A DNA stretch of 64,000 nucleotides from Oleiagrimonas sp963821885 (GCA_963821885.1 CAWGFN010000005.1:124001-188000); one strand, 5' to 3'. Counted from the stretch's first letter, positions 50,505-60,608 are shown. The notes: generated from the letters alone by a model not told the origin. A program made the numbers and translations.

Positions 50505-50637
50505 CCGCGGCGCGCGCCGCACCGGCAAGGGCTGGCATCCTCCGCGGACCTCTGGCAGGTGCCCAACATGGCCCGCTTGTGGCAGGGTGTCTGGCCTTGC
50601 CGCCGGGAAACGACATGCGCCGCGACGAGGTAACGGC

Positions 50638-52413
50638 TTGAACGCGCTGGGTCTGGATGCCTGGATCACCATCGCGGTGATCGTGGGCACCATGGCGATG
50701 CTGCTGTGGGAGCGCTTCAGCGCGGAATTCGTGCTGATCGGCGCGGTGGCGGCGTTGCTGCTGACCGGCGTGTTGACGCCGGTGCAGGCGCTGGCGGGCT
50801 TTTCCAATACGGCGGTGCTTACGGTGGCGGTGCTGTTCCTGGTCGCCGCGGCGTTGCGCGGGACCGGCGCGATCCGCTGGGTCGGCGGCTGGGTGCTGGG
50901 GCCGCCGCGCGGCAGTTTCCTTGCGCAGGCGCGGCTGGTCGGCATCTCCTCCTCGCTCAGCGCGTTCGTCAACAACACGCCGGTGGTGGCCATGCTCACC
51001 TCGGCGGTCGAGGACTGGTCGCGCAAGAGCGGCGTGCCGGTGTCGCGCCTGCTGCTGCCGCTGAGCTACGCCACCATTCTCGGCGGCCTGTGCAGCCTGA
51101 TCGGTACCTCCACCAACCTCATCATCGACGGCCTGGCGCAGGCCTACCCCAACCTGCCGCCGCTGAAGATGTTCGACCCGGCCTGGGTCGGCGTGCCGGC
51201 GGCGCTGGTCGGCGCGGTGTACCTGATGACGCTCGGGCGCTGGTTGCTTCCGGACCGTCGCGGCGCGGTGGAACAGGCCAGCAACACGCGCGAATACGTG
51301 CTGGAGATGACGGTGAGCCCTGACGGCCCGATGGTCGGCCAGCGGCTGCAGGAGGCCGGGCTGTTCCATCAGCGCGGCCTGTTCCTGGCCGAGATCCAGC
51401 GCGAGGAACACCTGCTGCCGGCGCTGGACGCCGACACCCGCCTGCGCGCGGGTGACCGGCTGGTGTTCATCGGCGTCGCCGATGGCCTGGCGGAGCTGCG
51501 CCAGCGCCCGGGGCTGCGCCACGCCGAGGACGAGGTGTTCAAGATCGGCGGGGTGGCCGGCCGCCACTTCGTCGAGGTGGTGCTCTCGCGCCTGTCGCCG
51601 ATGGTCGGGCGCACGCTGCGCAGCGGCAGCTTCCGGCATCGCTACGACGCCGTGGTGGTGGCGGTGAACCGGCATGGCCGCCAGCTGGCCGAGAAGCCCG
51701 GCAACGTGGTGCTGCAGACCGGCGACACCCTGCTGCTGGAGACCACGCCGGACTTCATCAAGCGCTTCGCGCAGTCGCACGAGTTCGCCATGGTCAACCT
51801 GCTCGACGACACCTCGCCGGTGCAGCGCGGGCGCGCGGTACTGTCGCTGGGGATCCTCGGCGCGATGATCGTGGCCAACACCCTGCTCGGCGTGGACATC
51901 TTCGTCTCCGCGCTGGTCGCCGCGCTGGCCATGCTGGCCACCGGCTGCCTGTCGCTGCGCGATGCGCGGCATGCGGTGGATTTCCCGCTGATCGTGGTCA
52001 TCGCCTGCGCCTTCGCCATCGGCAAGGCGCTGCAGACCACCGGCGTGGCGGCGTTCGTGGCGCATGCCCTGATGCACGGCGCCGGCGGCGATCCGATGCG
52101 CACCCTGATCCTGCTCTATGCCTGCACCGTGGTGTTCACCGAGGTGCTGACCAACAACGCGGCGGCGGTGCTGATGTTTCCCATCGGCATGGAGGCGTCC
52201 GTCCAGCTGGGCGTGCACCCGATGCCGTTCGTGATGACGGTGATGGTGGCCTCCTCGGCCGCCTTCATCACCCCGCTGGGCTACCAGACCAACCTGATGG
52301 TGTACGGCCCGGGCGGCTACCGTTTCACCGACTACGTGCGCGTGGGCACCCCGCTGTCGCTGCTGGTCGGCGCGGTGGTGCTGTGGGTCATCCCTCACGT
52401 GTGGCCGTTCTGA
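50638..52413 (+). CDS. SLC13-family anion permease with two TrkA-C domains, likely sulfate uptake
   Basis: 591 residues. About eleven hydrophobic spans surround a central cytosolic part with two TrkA-C/RCK-C-like domains (around residues 215-385). SLC13 hallmarks are FVNNTPVVAML, LGGLCSLIGTSTNLII, and their second-half mirrors TEVLTNNAAAVLMFPI and TPLGYQTNLMVYGPGGY. The start is TTG at 50638, supported by GAGG seven bases upstream. It ends 90 bp before cysD on the same strand. I infer that it imports sulfate for the cysDNC enzymes. Confidence 0.88.
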   Translation: MNALGLDAWITIAVIVGTMAMLLWERFSAEFVLIGAVAALLLTGVLTPVQALAGFSNTAVLTVAVLFLVAAALRGTGAIRWVGGWVLGPPRGSFLAQARLVGISSSLSAFVNNTPVVAMLTSAVEDWSRKSGVPVSRLLLPLSYATILGGLCSLIGTSTNLIIDGLAQAYPNLPPLKMFDPAWVGVPAALVGAVYLMTLGRWLLPDRRGAVEQASNTREYVLEMTVSPDGPMVGQRLQEAGLFHQRGLFLAEIQREEHLLPALDADTRLRAGDRLVFIGVADGLAELRQRPGLRHAEDEVFKIGGVAGRHFVEVVLSRLSPMVGRTLRSGSFRHRYDAVVVAVNRHGRQLAEKPGNVVLQTGDTLLLETTPDFIKRFAQSHEFAMVNLLDDTSPVQRGRAVLSLGILGAMIVANTLLGVDIFVSALVAALAMLATGCLSLRDARHAVDFPLIVVIACAFAIGKALQTTGVAAFVAHALMHGAGGDPMRTLILLYACTVVFTEVLTNNAAAVLMFPIGMEASVQLGVHPMPFVMTVMVASSAAFITPLGYQTNLMVYGPGGYRFTDYVRVGTPLSLLVGAVVLWVIPHVWPF

Positions 52414-52503
52414 CGCCACGACCCGCCTGCCGGGGCGGGGCGCGGGTGTCCTGATGTGCCCCTCGCCGCTACACTGCGAGGCTTGGACAGCAGGAACACA
52501 TGC

Positions 52504-53424
52504 ATGGGCGAGATCGACACGTTGGCCCGGGCGTCGCACCTGGATCGCCTGGAAGCCGAGAGCATCCACATCATGCGCGAGGTGGCGGCCGAGTTCGCCA
52601 ACCCGGTGATGCTGTATTCGGTGGGCAAGGACTCCTCGGTGTTGCTGCACCTGATGCAGAAGGCCTTCCACCCGGCGCCGCCGCCCATTCCGCTGATGCA
52701 CGTGGACACCACGTGGAAGTTCAGGGAAATGATCAGCTTCCGCGACCGCCGCGCGGCCGAGACCGGCTGCCGGCTGATCGTGCACATCAACCAGGAGGGC
52801 GTGGCCCAGGGGGTGGGCCCGTTCACCCACGGCTCGGCGGTGCACACCGACATCATGAAGACCCAGTCGCTGAAGCAGGCGCTGGACAAGCACCGGTTCG
52901 ACGCGGCCATCGGCGGCGCGCGCCGCGACGAGGAGAAATCGCGCGCCAAGGAGCGCGTGTTCTCGTTCCGCAACGCGCAGCATCGCTGGGACCCCAAGAA
53001 CCAGCGACCGGAGCTGTGGAACCTGTACAACGCGCGCATCAGGAAGGGCGAGAGCGTGCGCGTGTTCCCGCTGTCGAACTGGACCGAGCTCGACATCTGG
53101 CTCTACATCTACCGCGAGAACATCGAGGTGCCCTCGCTGTACCTGGCCGCCGAGCGCCCGGTGGTCGAGCGCGACGGCACCCTGATCATGGTCGACGACG
53201 AGCGCATGCCGCTGGAAGAAGGCGAGACGCCGCAGATGCGCTCGGTGCGCTTCCGCACCCTCGGCTGCTATCCGCTGACCGGCGCCATCGAATCGGACGC
53301 CGACACCCTGCCCAAGGTGATCGCCGAGATGCTGGTGGCGACCACCTCCGAGCGCCAGGGCCGCGTGATCGACAAGGACGCCGGTGCCTCGATGGAGCAG
53401 AAGAAGCAGGAGGGGTATTTCTGA
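52504..53424 (+). CDS. cysD: Sulfate adenylyltransferase subunit 2
   Basis: ATP-pyrophosphatase subunit that adenylates sulfate to APS. The 306-residue product has the PP-loop SVGKDS at 39-44, the substrate region GGARRDEEKSRAKERVFSFR and the CysN-contacting C-terminus ASMEQKKQEGYF. The ATG at 52504 (MGEIDTL) matches the family start. Its stop codon shares one base with the cysNC start, so the two subunits are translationally coupled. Confidence 0.96.
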   Translation: MGEIDTLARASHLDRLEAESIHIMREVAAEFANPVMLYSVGKDSSVLLHLMQKAFHPAPPPIPLMHVDTTWKFREMISFRDRRAAETGCRLIVHINQEGVAQGVGPFTHGSAVHTDIMKTQSLKQALDKHRFDAAIGGARRDEEKSRAKERVFSFRNAQHRWDPKNQRPELWNLYNARIRKGESVRVFPLSNWTELDIWLYIYRENIEVPSLYLAAERPVVERDGTLIMVDDERMPLEEGETPQMRSVRFRTLGCYPLTGAIESDADTLPKVIAEMLVATTSERQGRVIDKDAGASMEQKKQEGYF

Positions 53425-55307
53425 TGGGTACCGATACCGCCACCGCCGCCATCGACGCCTACCTCGCGCAGCACGAGTCCAAGGGCCTGCTGCGCCTGAT
53501 CACCTGCGGCAGCGTCGACGACGGCAAGAGCACCCTGCTCGGCCGGCTGCTGTACGACACCAAGCTGCTGTTCGACGACCAGCTTTCCGCGCTCGAGGGC
53601 GACAGCCAGCGCCACGGCACGCAGAACGGCGAGCTGGACTTCGCGCTGCTGGTGGACGGCCTGGCCGCCGAGCGCGAACAGGGCATCACCATCGACGTGG
53701 CGTACCGCTTCTTCGGCACCGACAAGCGCAAGTTCATCGTCGCCGACTGCCCCGGCCACGAGCAGTACACCCGCAACATGGCCACCGGCGCCTCCACCGC
53801 GGAGCTGGCGGTGGTGCTGGTCGACGCGCGCAAGGGCCTTCTCACGCAGACGCGCCGGCATAGTTACATCTGCGCCCTGCTGGGCATCCGCCATGTGTTG
53901 CTGGCGGTGAACAAGATGGACCTGGTCGACTACGACGCGGACGTCTTCACCGAGATCGAGGCCGGCTATCGCGCGCTGGCCGACCAGCTCGGCATCGCCG
54001 AGGTGACCGCGATCCCGGTCTCGGCCCTGACCGGCGAGAACATCAGCACGCGCTCGCGGGCGATGGGCTGGTATGACGGCCCGTGCCTGCTCGAGCACCT
54101 GGAAACCCTCGAGGTACAGCGCGCCGACAGCCGCCTGGGCTTCCGCCTGCCGGTGCAGTGGGTGTGCCGTCCCGACCAGCATTTCCGCGGCTATGCCGGC
54201 CAGGTCGCGGCCGGCGCCATCCGCCCCGGCGACGAGGTGGTGGCGCTGCCCGGCGGCGCGCGTTCGCGCATCGCCCGCATCGTCACCGCCGATGGCGACC
54301 TGGACGTCGCCCGCGCCGGCGACGCGGTCACCGTGACCCTGGACGACGAGCGCGACATCAGCCGCGGCGACGTCATCGCCGCCACCGCCGCGCCGCCGCA
54401 GGTGGCCGACCAGTTCGCCGCGCACATCCTGTGGATGGACGCGCACCCGCTGCTGCCCGGTCGCCCGTACCTGCTGAAGATCGGCACCCGCACGGTCAGC
54501 GCGCAGGTCACCGAGATCAAGCACAAGATCGACGTCAACAACCAGGACGAGCTGGCGGCCAAGCGCCTGGAGCTCAACGAGGTCGGCGTGGCCAACCTCA
54601 GCCTGGACCATGCCATCGCCTTCGAGGCCTACGCCGACTGCCGCGAGATGGGCGGTTTCATCCTGATCGACCGCCAGACCAACGCCACCGTCGCTGCCGG
54701 CACCCTGGACTTCGCCCTGCGTCGCGCCGACAACATCCACTGGCAGCACGTGGACGTGGACCGCGAGGCACGCGCGAAGATCAAGGGCCAGCACCCGGCG
54801 TGCCTGTGGTTCACCGGCCTGTCCGGCTCGGGCAAGTCGACCGTGGCCAACCTGGTCGAGAAGCGCCTGCATGCGATGGGCTATCACACCTACATGCTGG
54901 ACGGCGACAACGTGCGCCACGGCCTCAACCGCGACCTCGGCTTCACCGAGGAGGACCGCGTGGAGAACATCCGCCGCGTGGGCGAGGTGGCCCGGCTGAT
55001 GGTCGACGCCGGCCTGATCGTGCTGGTCAGCTTCATCAGCCCGTTCCGCAGCGAGCGGGCGATGGCGCGCGGCCTGTTCGCGGCGGGCGATTTCCACGAG
55101 ATCTTCGTCGACACCCCGTTGGCGGTCTGCGAGCAGCGCGATCCCAAGGGCCTGTACGCCAAGGCGCGCGCCGGCCAGCTGAGCAATTTCACCGGCATCG
55201 ACTCGCCCTACGAGGCCCCGGAGACGCCGGAAGTGCACCTGGACGGCGACGGCGCCACCCCGGACGTGCTCGCCCAGCAGGTCATCGCCGACCTGCTCGG
55301 CACCTAG
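53424..55307 (+). CDS. cysNC: Bifunctional sulfate adenylyltransferase GTPase / APS kinase
   Basis: 627-residue fusion. Residues about 20-440 are the CysN GTPase with G1 GSVDDGKST at 29-37, DCPGHEQYTRNM and NKMDLVDY. They drive APS formation by CysD with GTP hydrolysis. Residues about 450-627 are the CysC kinase with P-loop GLSGSGKST at 465-473 and DGDNVRHGLNRDLGF, which phosphorylates APS to PAPS. The ribosome-binding site AGGAGG lies inside the end of cysD. No PAPS reductase gene follows directly. Confidence 0.96.
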   Translation: MGTDTATAAIDAYLAQHESKGLLRLITCGSVDDGKSTLLGRLLYDTKLLFDDQLSALEGDSQRHGTQNGELDFALLVDGLAAEREQGITIDVAYRFFGTDKRKFIVADCPGHEQYTRNMATGASTAELAVVLVDARKGLLTQTRRHSYICALLGIRHVLLAVNKMDLVDYDADVFTEIEAGYRALADQLGIAEVTAIPVSALTGENISTRSRAMGWYDGPCLLEHLETLEVQRADSRLGFRLPVQWVCRPDQHFRGYAGQVAAGAIRPGDEVVALPGGARSRIARIVTADGDLDVARAGDAVTVTLDDERDISRGDVIAATAAPPQVADQFAAHILWMDAHPLLPGRPYLLKIGTRTVSAQVTEIKHKIDVNNQDELAAKRLELNEVGVANLSLDHAIAFEAYADCREMGGFILIDRQTNATVAAGTLDFALRRADNIHWQHVDVDREARAKIKGQHPACLWFTGLSGSGKSTVANLVEKRLHAMGYHTYMLDGDNVRHGLNRDLGFTEEDRVENIRRVGEVARLMVDAGLIVLVSFISPFRSERAMARGLFAAGDFHEIFVDTPLAVCEQRDPKGLYAKARAGQLSNFTGIDSPYEAPETPEVHLDGDGATPDVLAQQVIADLLGT

Positions 55308-55404
55308 CCTCCGCCGCGCGCCGCAGGGCTGGGCCGCTTCGCGGCCGTGCATCCCGTTGTCACATGGCCCCGGGCATAATGGAGCCGATCGCAAGGGAGC
55401 ACGC

Positions 55405-56385
55405 ATGTCCAAGCACATCCTGGTCTGCGGCGGGGCCGGTTACATCGGCGCCCATGCCGCGCGCGCGCTGGCCGAGGCCGGGCACGCCGTGACCGTCTTC
55501 GACAACCTGTCGACCGGTCACCGCGAGGCGGTGCGCTGGGGCGGGCTGGTCGAGGGCGACGTGCGTGACGCGGCGGCGCTCGGGCGACTGTTCGCCGCGC
55601 AGCGCTTTGACGCGGTGATGCATTTTTGCGCGTTGTCGGTGGTCAGCGACTCGGTGCGCGAGCCGAACCTGTACTACGACAACAACGTCGCCGGCAGCCT
55701 GCGGCTGCTGGAAGCCATGCGCGAGGCCGGCGTCGATCGCCTGGTGTTCTCCTCCACCGCCTCGGTGTTCGGCACCCCGCAGCGCGAGCGCGTGGACGAG
55801 TCGCATCCGTGCCAGCCGATCAACCCCTACGGGTCGAGCAAGCTCATGGTCGAGCGCATCCTGGCCGATGCCGCCCGGGCCTACGGGCTGCGATCCGTCG
55901 CCTTGCGCTATTTCAATGCCGCCGGCGCCAGCCCGTCGGGCGAGATCGGCGAATCGCACGACCCCGAGACGCACCTCATCCCCAACGCCCTGCGCGCGGT
56001 GCTGGGCGAGGGCGAGGGGCTGCGACTGTTCGGCAACGACTACCCGACCGCCGACGGCACCTGCGTGCGCGACTACGTGCACGTGGACGACCTGGCCGCC
56101 GCGCACCTGGCGGCGTTGTCCTACATGGACGCGCACGAGGGCGCGCATGCCTTCAACCTGGGCAACGGCAACGGCTTCAGCGTGCTGGAGGTGGTCGGCG
56201 CCGTCGAGCGGGTCAGCGGGCGCACCCTGCCGCGCACCTGGGCCGAGCGCCGCGCCGGCGATCCGCCGACCCTGGTCGCGGCCAGCGACCTGGCCCGGCG
56301 CGAACTGGGCTGGACACCGGCCTACACCGACATGGATGCGATCATCGAGACCGCCTGGCGCTGGCACCGCGCACCGAGTTTCTGA
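55405..56385 (+). CDS. galE: UDP-glucose 4-epimerase
   Basis: 326-residue short-chain dehydrogenase with the NAD motif GGAGYIGAH. It also has FDNLSTGHREAV, SSTASVFG with the catalytic Ser, and NPYGSSKLM with the Tyr/Lys pair. The RYFNAAGASPSGEIGE and DYPTADGTCVRDYVHVDDL stretches are typical of true GalE. It interconverts UDP-glucose and UDP-galactose for surface polysaccharides. The ATG at 55405 follows AAGGGAG. Confidence 0.93.
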   Translation: MSKHILVCGGAGYIGAHAARALAEAGHAVTVFDNLSTGHREAVRWGGLVEGDVRDAAALGRLFAAQRFDAVMHFCALSVVSDSVREPNLYYDNNVAGSLRLLEAMREAGVDRLVFSSTASVFGTPQRERVDESHPCQPINPYGSSKLMVERILADAARAYGLRSVALRYFNAAGASPSGEIGESHDPETHLIPNALRAVLGEGEGLRLFGNDYPTADGTCVRDYVHVDDLAAAHLAALSYMDAHEGAHAFNLGNGNGFSVLEVVGAVERVSGRTLPRTWAERRAGDPPTLVAASDLARRELGWTPAYTDMDAIIETAWRWHRAPSF

Positions 56386-56510
56386 TTCCGAAAGGATCAT
56401 CCGGTATCGACGCCGCGGTGACGTGGCAAGTGATCGTTCTCGAGGCATCCCGTAACGCGTGCAAGTGCAGCTCATCTTCGGTCGAGTGCCGACAGCGTCG
56501 CGTTGCATCT

Positions 56511-56636
56511 CGTCCCGGAGGCGGCCTTCGGCCTTGTCCGGGCTACGCGTCCGGCGTGTCGCTCGGCGCGGCGGACTCGGCCTCGCCGTCGGCGTCCGGG
56601 GTGATCGTAGTCCGGATAAGCGAAGCGCATCCGGGG
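56511..56636. repeat. REP/BIME cluster including a copy of the plsB 3' end
   Basis: The 324-bp gap between galE and the hydrolase gene holds no gene. It contains a 95-bp block (56511-56605) that matches 60737-60831 at 87 of 95 positions by my count. The matching region includes the last about 20 codons of plsB. Within it a minus-strand GTAG-foot palindrome spans 56546-56513. A plus-strand one, GTAG-TCCGGAT...ATCCGGG, follows at 56607-56636. Another TTGTCCGGAC fragment lies near 56689. The paired inverted hairpins may act as weak terminators for the convergent genes. Confidence 0.75.
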
Positions 56637-56709
56637 TGAGGCGCATGCAGGGGCGATCCGCGTTCCAGTCCCGCAGGCGTCCATGGCCTTGTCCGGACCA
56701 AGAGGGGTG

Positions 56710-57696
56710 CTAGTGCGCGACGGCGAAGCCGGCGATGATCTGCGCGGTTTCTTTCGGCTTCTCCAGTTCCGGCACGTGGCCACAGCCGTTGAGCACGGTG
56801 GCGCTGATGCTGGAGGCGTGGGTCAGGCCGTTGCGCAGGGTGGACAGCGCGGACAGGTCGATCACCTGGTCCTGGCGACACCACAGGCCCAGCACCGGCA
56901 TGGTCAGCTTCGGCAGGCGGCTGTCGAGGATGGTGTACTGGTCCGGCTGCATCAGCTCCCCGAACACCTTCTTCTCGAAGGCGGCGTCCGCGCGGTGGCG
57001 GCGCACCATCACGTCGGCGAAGCGCCCGGGGATCTCGGGCGGGTGCACGAAGATGCGGTGCAAGACGCGGTCGAAGCCGGCGCGATCATCGAAGGCCAGC
57101 GGGTTGTGCCCGGACAGGGCCTCGCGCGCCATGGCGTTCTTGACGAAATCGAGGCCGAAGCTGCTCACCAGCGCCAGCGCGCGCACGTTGCCGGGATGCT
57201 CGCTGGCGTAGGTGCCGGCGATGGCGCCGCCCATCGAATGCCCGACCAGCACGAAGTGCTTGAGCTCGAGCGTGTGCGCGAAGTCGGCGAAGCGCGCGGC
57301 CTGGTGGCTGATGTCGTAGTTGTCGCCGGCCACCCGCGTGGACTGTCCCCAGCCGGGCAGGTCGGGAATGATCAGGTGGAAGTTGCGGGTCAGCAGCGGC
57401 GCGACCTGCAGCCACACGTTGCGGTTGTCCGCGTAGCCGTGCAGCAGCACGATGGTGGGGCCGGTGCCGCCTTCGTAGTAGGTCCAGTCGGTGTCGCCGA
57501 TCTGAACGTGACGGGTGGACAGGTCGGCCTTGTCGGCCTCGTACCAGGTATGCGCCGCCATCAGCCACTGCGGCGTCAGCAGGTAGGCGCCGCCGCCCAG
57601 CACGCCGACGATCAACGCCAGGGCGAGCAGGAGCTTCAGTCGCCGCAGCAACAGGCGTTTCCACAGCGGACGGTCGGAGGTGGCAGGCTGGATCAT
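56710..57696 (-). CDS. Membrane-anchored alpha/beta hydrolase
   Basis: 328 residues. A single N-terminal membrane span (LLLALALIVGVLGGGAYLLT) precedes an alpha/beta-hydrolase fold. It has LLHGYADNRNVW for the oxyanion region, nucleophile serine in GHSMGG, an acid in CRQDQVID and the catalytic His in NGCGHVPELEKP. Probably an esterase or lipase acting at the periplasmic or membrane face; the substrate is unknown. It follows the aminopeptidase gene by 64 bp on the same strand. Confidence 0.88.
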   Translation of the reverse strand: MIQPATSDRPLWKRLLLRRLKLLLALALIVGVLGGGAYLLTPQWLMAAHTWYEADKADLSTRHVQIGDTDWTYYEGGTGPTIVLLHGYADNRNVWLQVAPLLTRNFHLIIPDLPGWGQSTRVAGDNYDISHQAARFADFAHTLELKHFVLVGHSMGGAIAGTYASEHPGNVRALALVSSFGLDFVKNAMAREALSGHNPLAFDDRAGFDRVLHRIFVHPPEIPGRFADVMVRRHRADAAFEKKVFGELMQPDQYTILDSRLPKLTMPVLGLWCRQDQVIDLSALSTLRNGLTHASSISATVLNGCGHVPELEKPKETAQIIAGFAVAH

Positions 57697-57760
57697 GATG
57701 TGCGTTTCACGGCTGGCGCGGGGTCGGCCGCTTGGACCGGCCCCGCGAGTTCGGGTTCCC

Positions 57761-59611
57761 TCAGTGCGTGCTTGCGCGCGCGAACAGCGCTTCGACGGCG
57801 CGTTGCGTCAGGGGGTGGTAGCCGCTCCTGGCCCGGGCGTAGACCTTTCGCGCGAAGGCCAGGCCGGCCGGGGTGGCGGCCAGGGCACGATACACCGGCA
57901 TGGTCAGGTACAGGCGGCCGATGCGCGTCATGTGATCGGCCGCGGCCGGCCAGACGGCCTTGTCGCCGGCGGCAATGGCGTGGACGTACCAGCGCATGCC
58001 GATCTCGGCGTTGGGCGTGCCGGTCAGGTGCCAGGCCGCGTCCAGGGCTTTCATGCGCGCCAGCGGCGGCGCATCGGGCAGGCGGTCGAGGAAGAACATC
58101 CACTCCTGCGTGTTCCAGTCCTTCGCGTCCAGCTTCGCGGCGGGCAGGGTGCCGGCCAGGAACGCGGCGCGCTCGCGGTCGATGGCGTCCAAGCGCGGTG
58201 AATCGGGCAGCGTGGCGTCCCTGGGGATGCCGGTGCCGTAGACCCAGTTCTTCACTTCGTCCCAGGACATGTGGCCGGGGTATTTGTCGATCAGGTTCGG
58301 CTTGAGGTAGGCCAGCATCTGCTCGGTGGTGATCGAGTGCCAGGCGAAGTGGTCGAAATAGCCCTTGAGATAGGCGTCGAAGCGCTCGCGGCCGAAGCGC
58401 TGCTCCAGCGTGCGCAGGAACCATGAGCCCTTGTCGTAGGCGACGTCGGACAGCGCGTCGTCGGCGCCGATGCCGCGCGGGTCGGGCGCCAGCTTCTGGC
58501 TGTTGGCCGGCATGTGGCCGATGCCCTTCTCCAGCGCGCGCGCCGACAGCAGCACTTCCTCGTCGGCCAGGCGCTTGCCGTACAGCGACTCGGTGATGCG
58601 GCCCTGCACGTAGGTGGTGAAGCCCTCGTTGAGCCAGATGTCGCGCCAGGTGGCCGCGGTGACCAGGTTGCCCGACCACGAATGCGCCAGCTCGTGCGCG
58701 ACCAGCGAGACCAGGCTCTTGTCGCCCACCAGCACGGTCGGCGTGGCAAAGGTCATGTTGGGGTTTTCCATGCCGCCATAGGGGAAGCTCGGCGGCAGCA
58801 CCAGGATGTCGTAGCGACCCCAGCGGTAGGGGCCGTACAGCGCCTCCGCGGTGTCGATCATCTTCTCGGTGTCCTCGAACTCGTGCGCGGCCTTGGCGAC
58901 CACGGTCGGGTCGGCGTACACCGCGCTGCGCGGTCCGGTGCCGCGCACGGCGATGTCGCCGGCGGCGATGGCCATCAGGTAGGACGGCACCGGGTGGTCC
59001 TGCCGGAATCGGTAGTCGCCGTCGAGCGGATGTTGCGGATCGTTGGGCGCGCTCATCAGCACGCGCAGGCGCTTGGGCGCCGTGATGTGTGCATCCCAGG
59101 TGAAGCGGATGGCCGGGGAGTCCTGCAGCGGAATCCACGAACGCGCATAGACCGATTCGGACTGCGAGAACATGAAGGGCTGCTTCTTGCCCGCGGTCTG
59201 CGCCGGCGTCAGCCATTGCAGGCCACCGGCTTCGGGCGAGGTCGTGTACGCGATGCGCACGGTGCCCGGATGGTGCGGCGCGAGGATGGTGAGCTTGCGG
59301 CCCATGTTCTTCTGCGCCGCGGCCAAGCTGAACTTGAGCGGGTTTTCTGCACGATCGCCGAAGGTTTCGTGGACGCTGTCGATCTTCAGGTCACTGGTGT
59401 CCAGCACCAGCTCGCGAGCCTTGGCGTCTTTCCAGTCCAGCGTCAGCGTGGCCGTGCCGCGCAACTGCCTGCGGGCGAAATCCATGTGCAGGTCGAGCGA
59501 CAGGTGCGTGACCACCACCTTGTCGGGCTGGGCGTAGGAGTGGGGGTCGCCGGCGCGCGCGGTCAGCGGCAGCAGCAGCGCGGCAAGCGCAAGGGAAACG
59601 AGCAGTCGCAT
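57761..59611 (-). CDS. M1-family zinc aminopeptidase, secreted
   Basis: 616 residues with a signal peptide (MRLLVSLALAALLLPLTARA). The M1 catalytic domain has the exopeptidase motif GGMEN in SFPYGGMENPNM. The zinc site is HELAH at 306-310 with Glu329 18 residues further (WLNEGFTTY). A C-terminal helical domain of the leukotriene-A4-hydrolase type follows. It would trim N-terminal residues from peptides in the periplasm. The ATG at 59611 places the signal peptide at the N-terminus; the open frame extends 14 codons further upstream. Confidence 0.93.
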   Translation of the reverse strand: MRLLVSLALAALLLPLTARAGDPHSYAQPDKVVVTHLSLDLHMDFARRQLRGTATLTLDWKDAKARELVLDTSDLKIDSVHETFGDRAENPLKFSLAAAQKNMGRKLTILAPHHPGTVRIAYTTSPEAGGLQWLTPAQTAGKKQPFMFSQSESVYARSWIPLQDSPAIRFTWDAHITAPKRLRVLMSAPNDPQHPLDGDYRFRQDHPVPSYLMAIAAGDIAVRGTGPRSAVYADPTVVAKAAHEFEDTEKMIDTAEALYGPYRWGRYDILVLPPSFPYGGMENPNMTFATPTVLVGDKSLVSLVAHELAHSWSGNLVTAATWRDIWLNEGFTTYVQGRITESLYGKRLADEEVLLSARALEKGIGHMPANSQKLAPDPRGIGADDALSDVAYDKGSWFLRTLEQRFGRERFDAYLKGYFDHFAWHSITTEQMLAYLKPNLIDKYPGHMSWDEVKNWVYGTGIPRDATLPDSPRLDAIDRERAAFLAGTLPAAKLDAKDWNTQEWMFFLDRLPDAPPLARMKALDAAWHLTGTPNAEIGMRWYVHAIAAGDKAVWPAAADHMTRIGRLYLTMPVYRALAATPAGLAFARKVYARARSGYHPLTQRAVEALFARASTH

Positions 59612-59858
59612 GGGCGTGATCTGCAGTCGGCAATGGAGCCTCGAGTATGCCATCCACCCTCGCTGGCGAGCGTGTGGCGAACGGTGGGTATCGCCAAGGC
59701 CGGGATTGCGCTAACCGGCGGTTCTGCCTCCCTGGCCTGATGTCACCGCCTCGCCGGGCGCGCCAAGGCAGGCCCTCCGGTCATGCCCCGGGCACGTCCT
59801 TCGGTCGCGGCATGCGCCGCTCCTGGGGTGCGACCAGGGGCTGTGCCTCAGGGATGGG

Positions 59859-60608
59859 TCAGAGCTTGTAGCCGCGATGGATGGCGACGATGCCGCCGGA
59901 GAGGTTGCGCACCTCGACGTGGCCGAAGCCGGCTGTTTCCATCATGCCCTTGAGGGTGTCCTGGTCCGGGTGCTTGCGGATCGATTCGGCCAGGTACCGG
60001 TAGCTGTCGGCGTCGCCGGCGAACAGCTGTCCCAGGCGCGGCAGCACCTGGAAGGAGTGGAAGTCGTAGAGCTTGCCGAAGGTCTCGTTGCGCACCCTGG
60101 AGAATTCCAGCACCAGGCAGCGGCCACCGGGCTTGAGCACGCGGCACATGTCGGCCAGGGCCCTGGCCTTGTCGGTGACGTTGCGCAGGCCGAAGGCGAT
60201 GGTCACGGCGTCGAAGGTGTTGTCCGGGAAGGGCAGCATCTCGGCGTTCATCTGCGACCAGCGCAGGCCCTTGACCAGGCCGCGGTCGGTCAGGCGGTCG
60301 CGGCCGACGCCGAGCATGGCGGCGTTGATGTCGCCGACCACGATTTCGCCGGTCTCGCCCACCACCGGCTTGAGCAGCGCGGCGATGTCGCCGGTGCCGC
60401 CGGCCAGGTCCAGCACGCGATCACCCTTGCGCACGCCGCTGATGGCCACGAAATGGCGCTTCCACAGGCGGTGCACGCCGAACGACATCAGGTCGTTCAT
60501 CAGGTCGTAGCTGCGCGCGACCGAGGTGAACACCTGGCCGACCAGCTTCTGCTTCTCGCCCACCGGGACGTCGCGAAAGCCGAAATGGGTGGTTTGCTGC
60601 TCGCTCAT
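59859..60608 (-). CDS. ubiE: Ubiquinone/menaquinone C-methyltransferase
   Basis: AdoMet-dependent methyltransferase for the C2 position in ubiquinone synthesis. The 249-residue product has FGFRDVPVGEKQKLVGQVF at the N-terminus and YDLMNDLMSFGVHRLWK. The AdoMet motif is LDLAGGTGDIA, and the signature DAVTIAFGLRNVTD is present. The length matches the E. coli protein. It is separated from the ubiJ-ubiB pair, with M1 peptidase and plsB as neighbours. Confidence 0.96.
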   Translation of the reverse strand: MSEQQTTHFGFRDVPVGEKQKLVGQVFTSVARSYDLMNDLMSFGVHRLWKRHFVAISGVRKGDRVLDLAGGTGDIAALLKPVVGETGEIVVGDINAAMLGVGRDRLTDRGLVKGLRWSQMNAEMLPFPDNTFDAVTIAFGLRNVTDKARALADMCRVLKPGGRCLVLEFSRVRNETFGKLYDFHSFQVLPRLGQLFAGDADSYRYLAESIRKHPDQDTLKGMMETAGFGHVEVRNLSGGIVAIHRGYKL

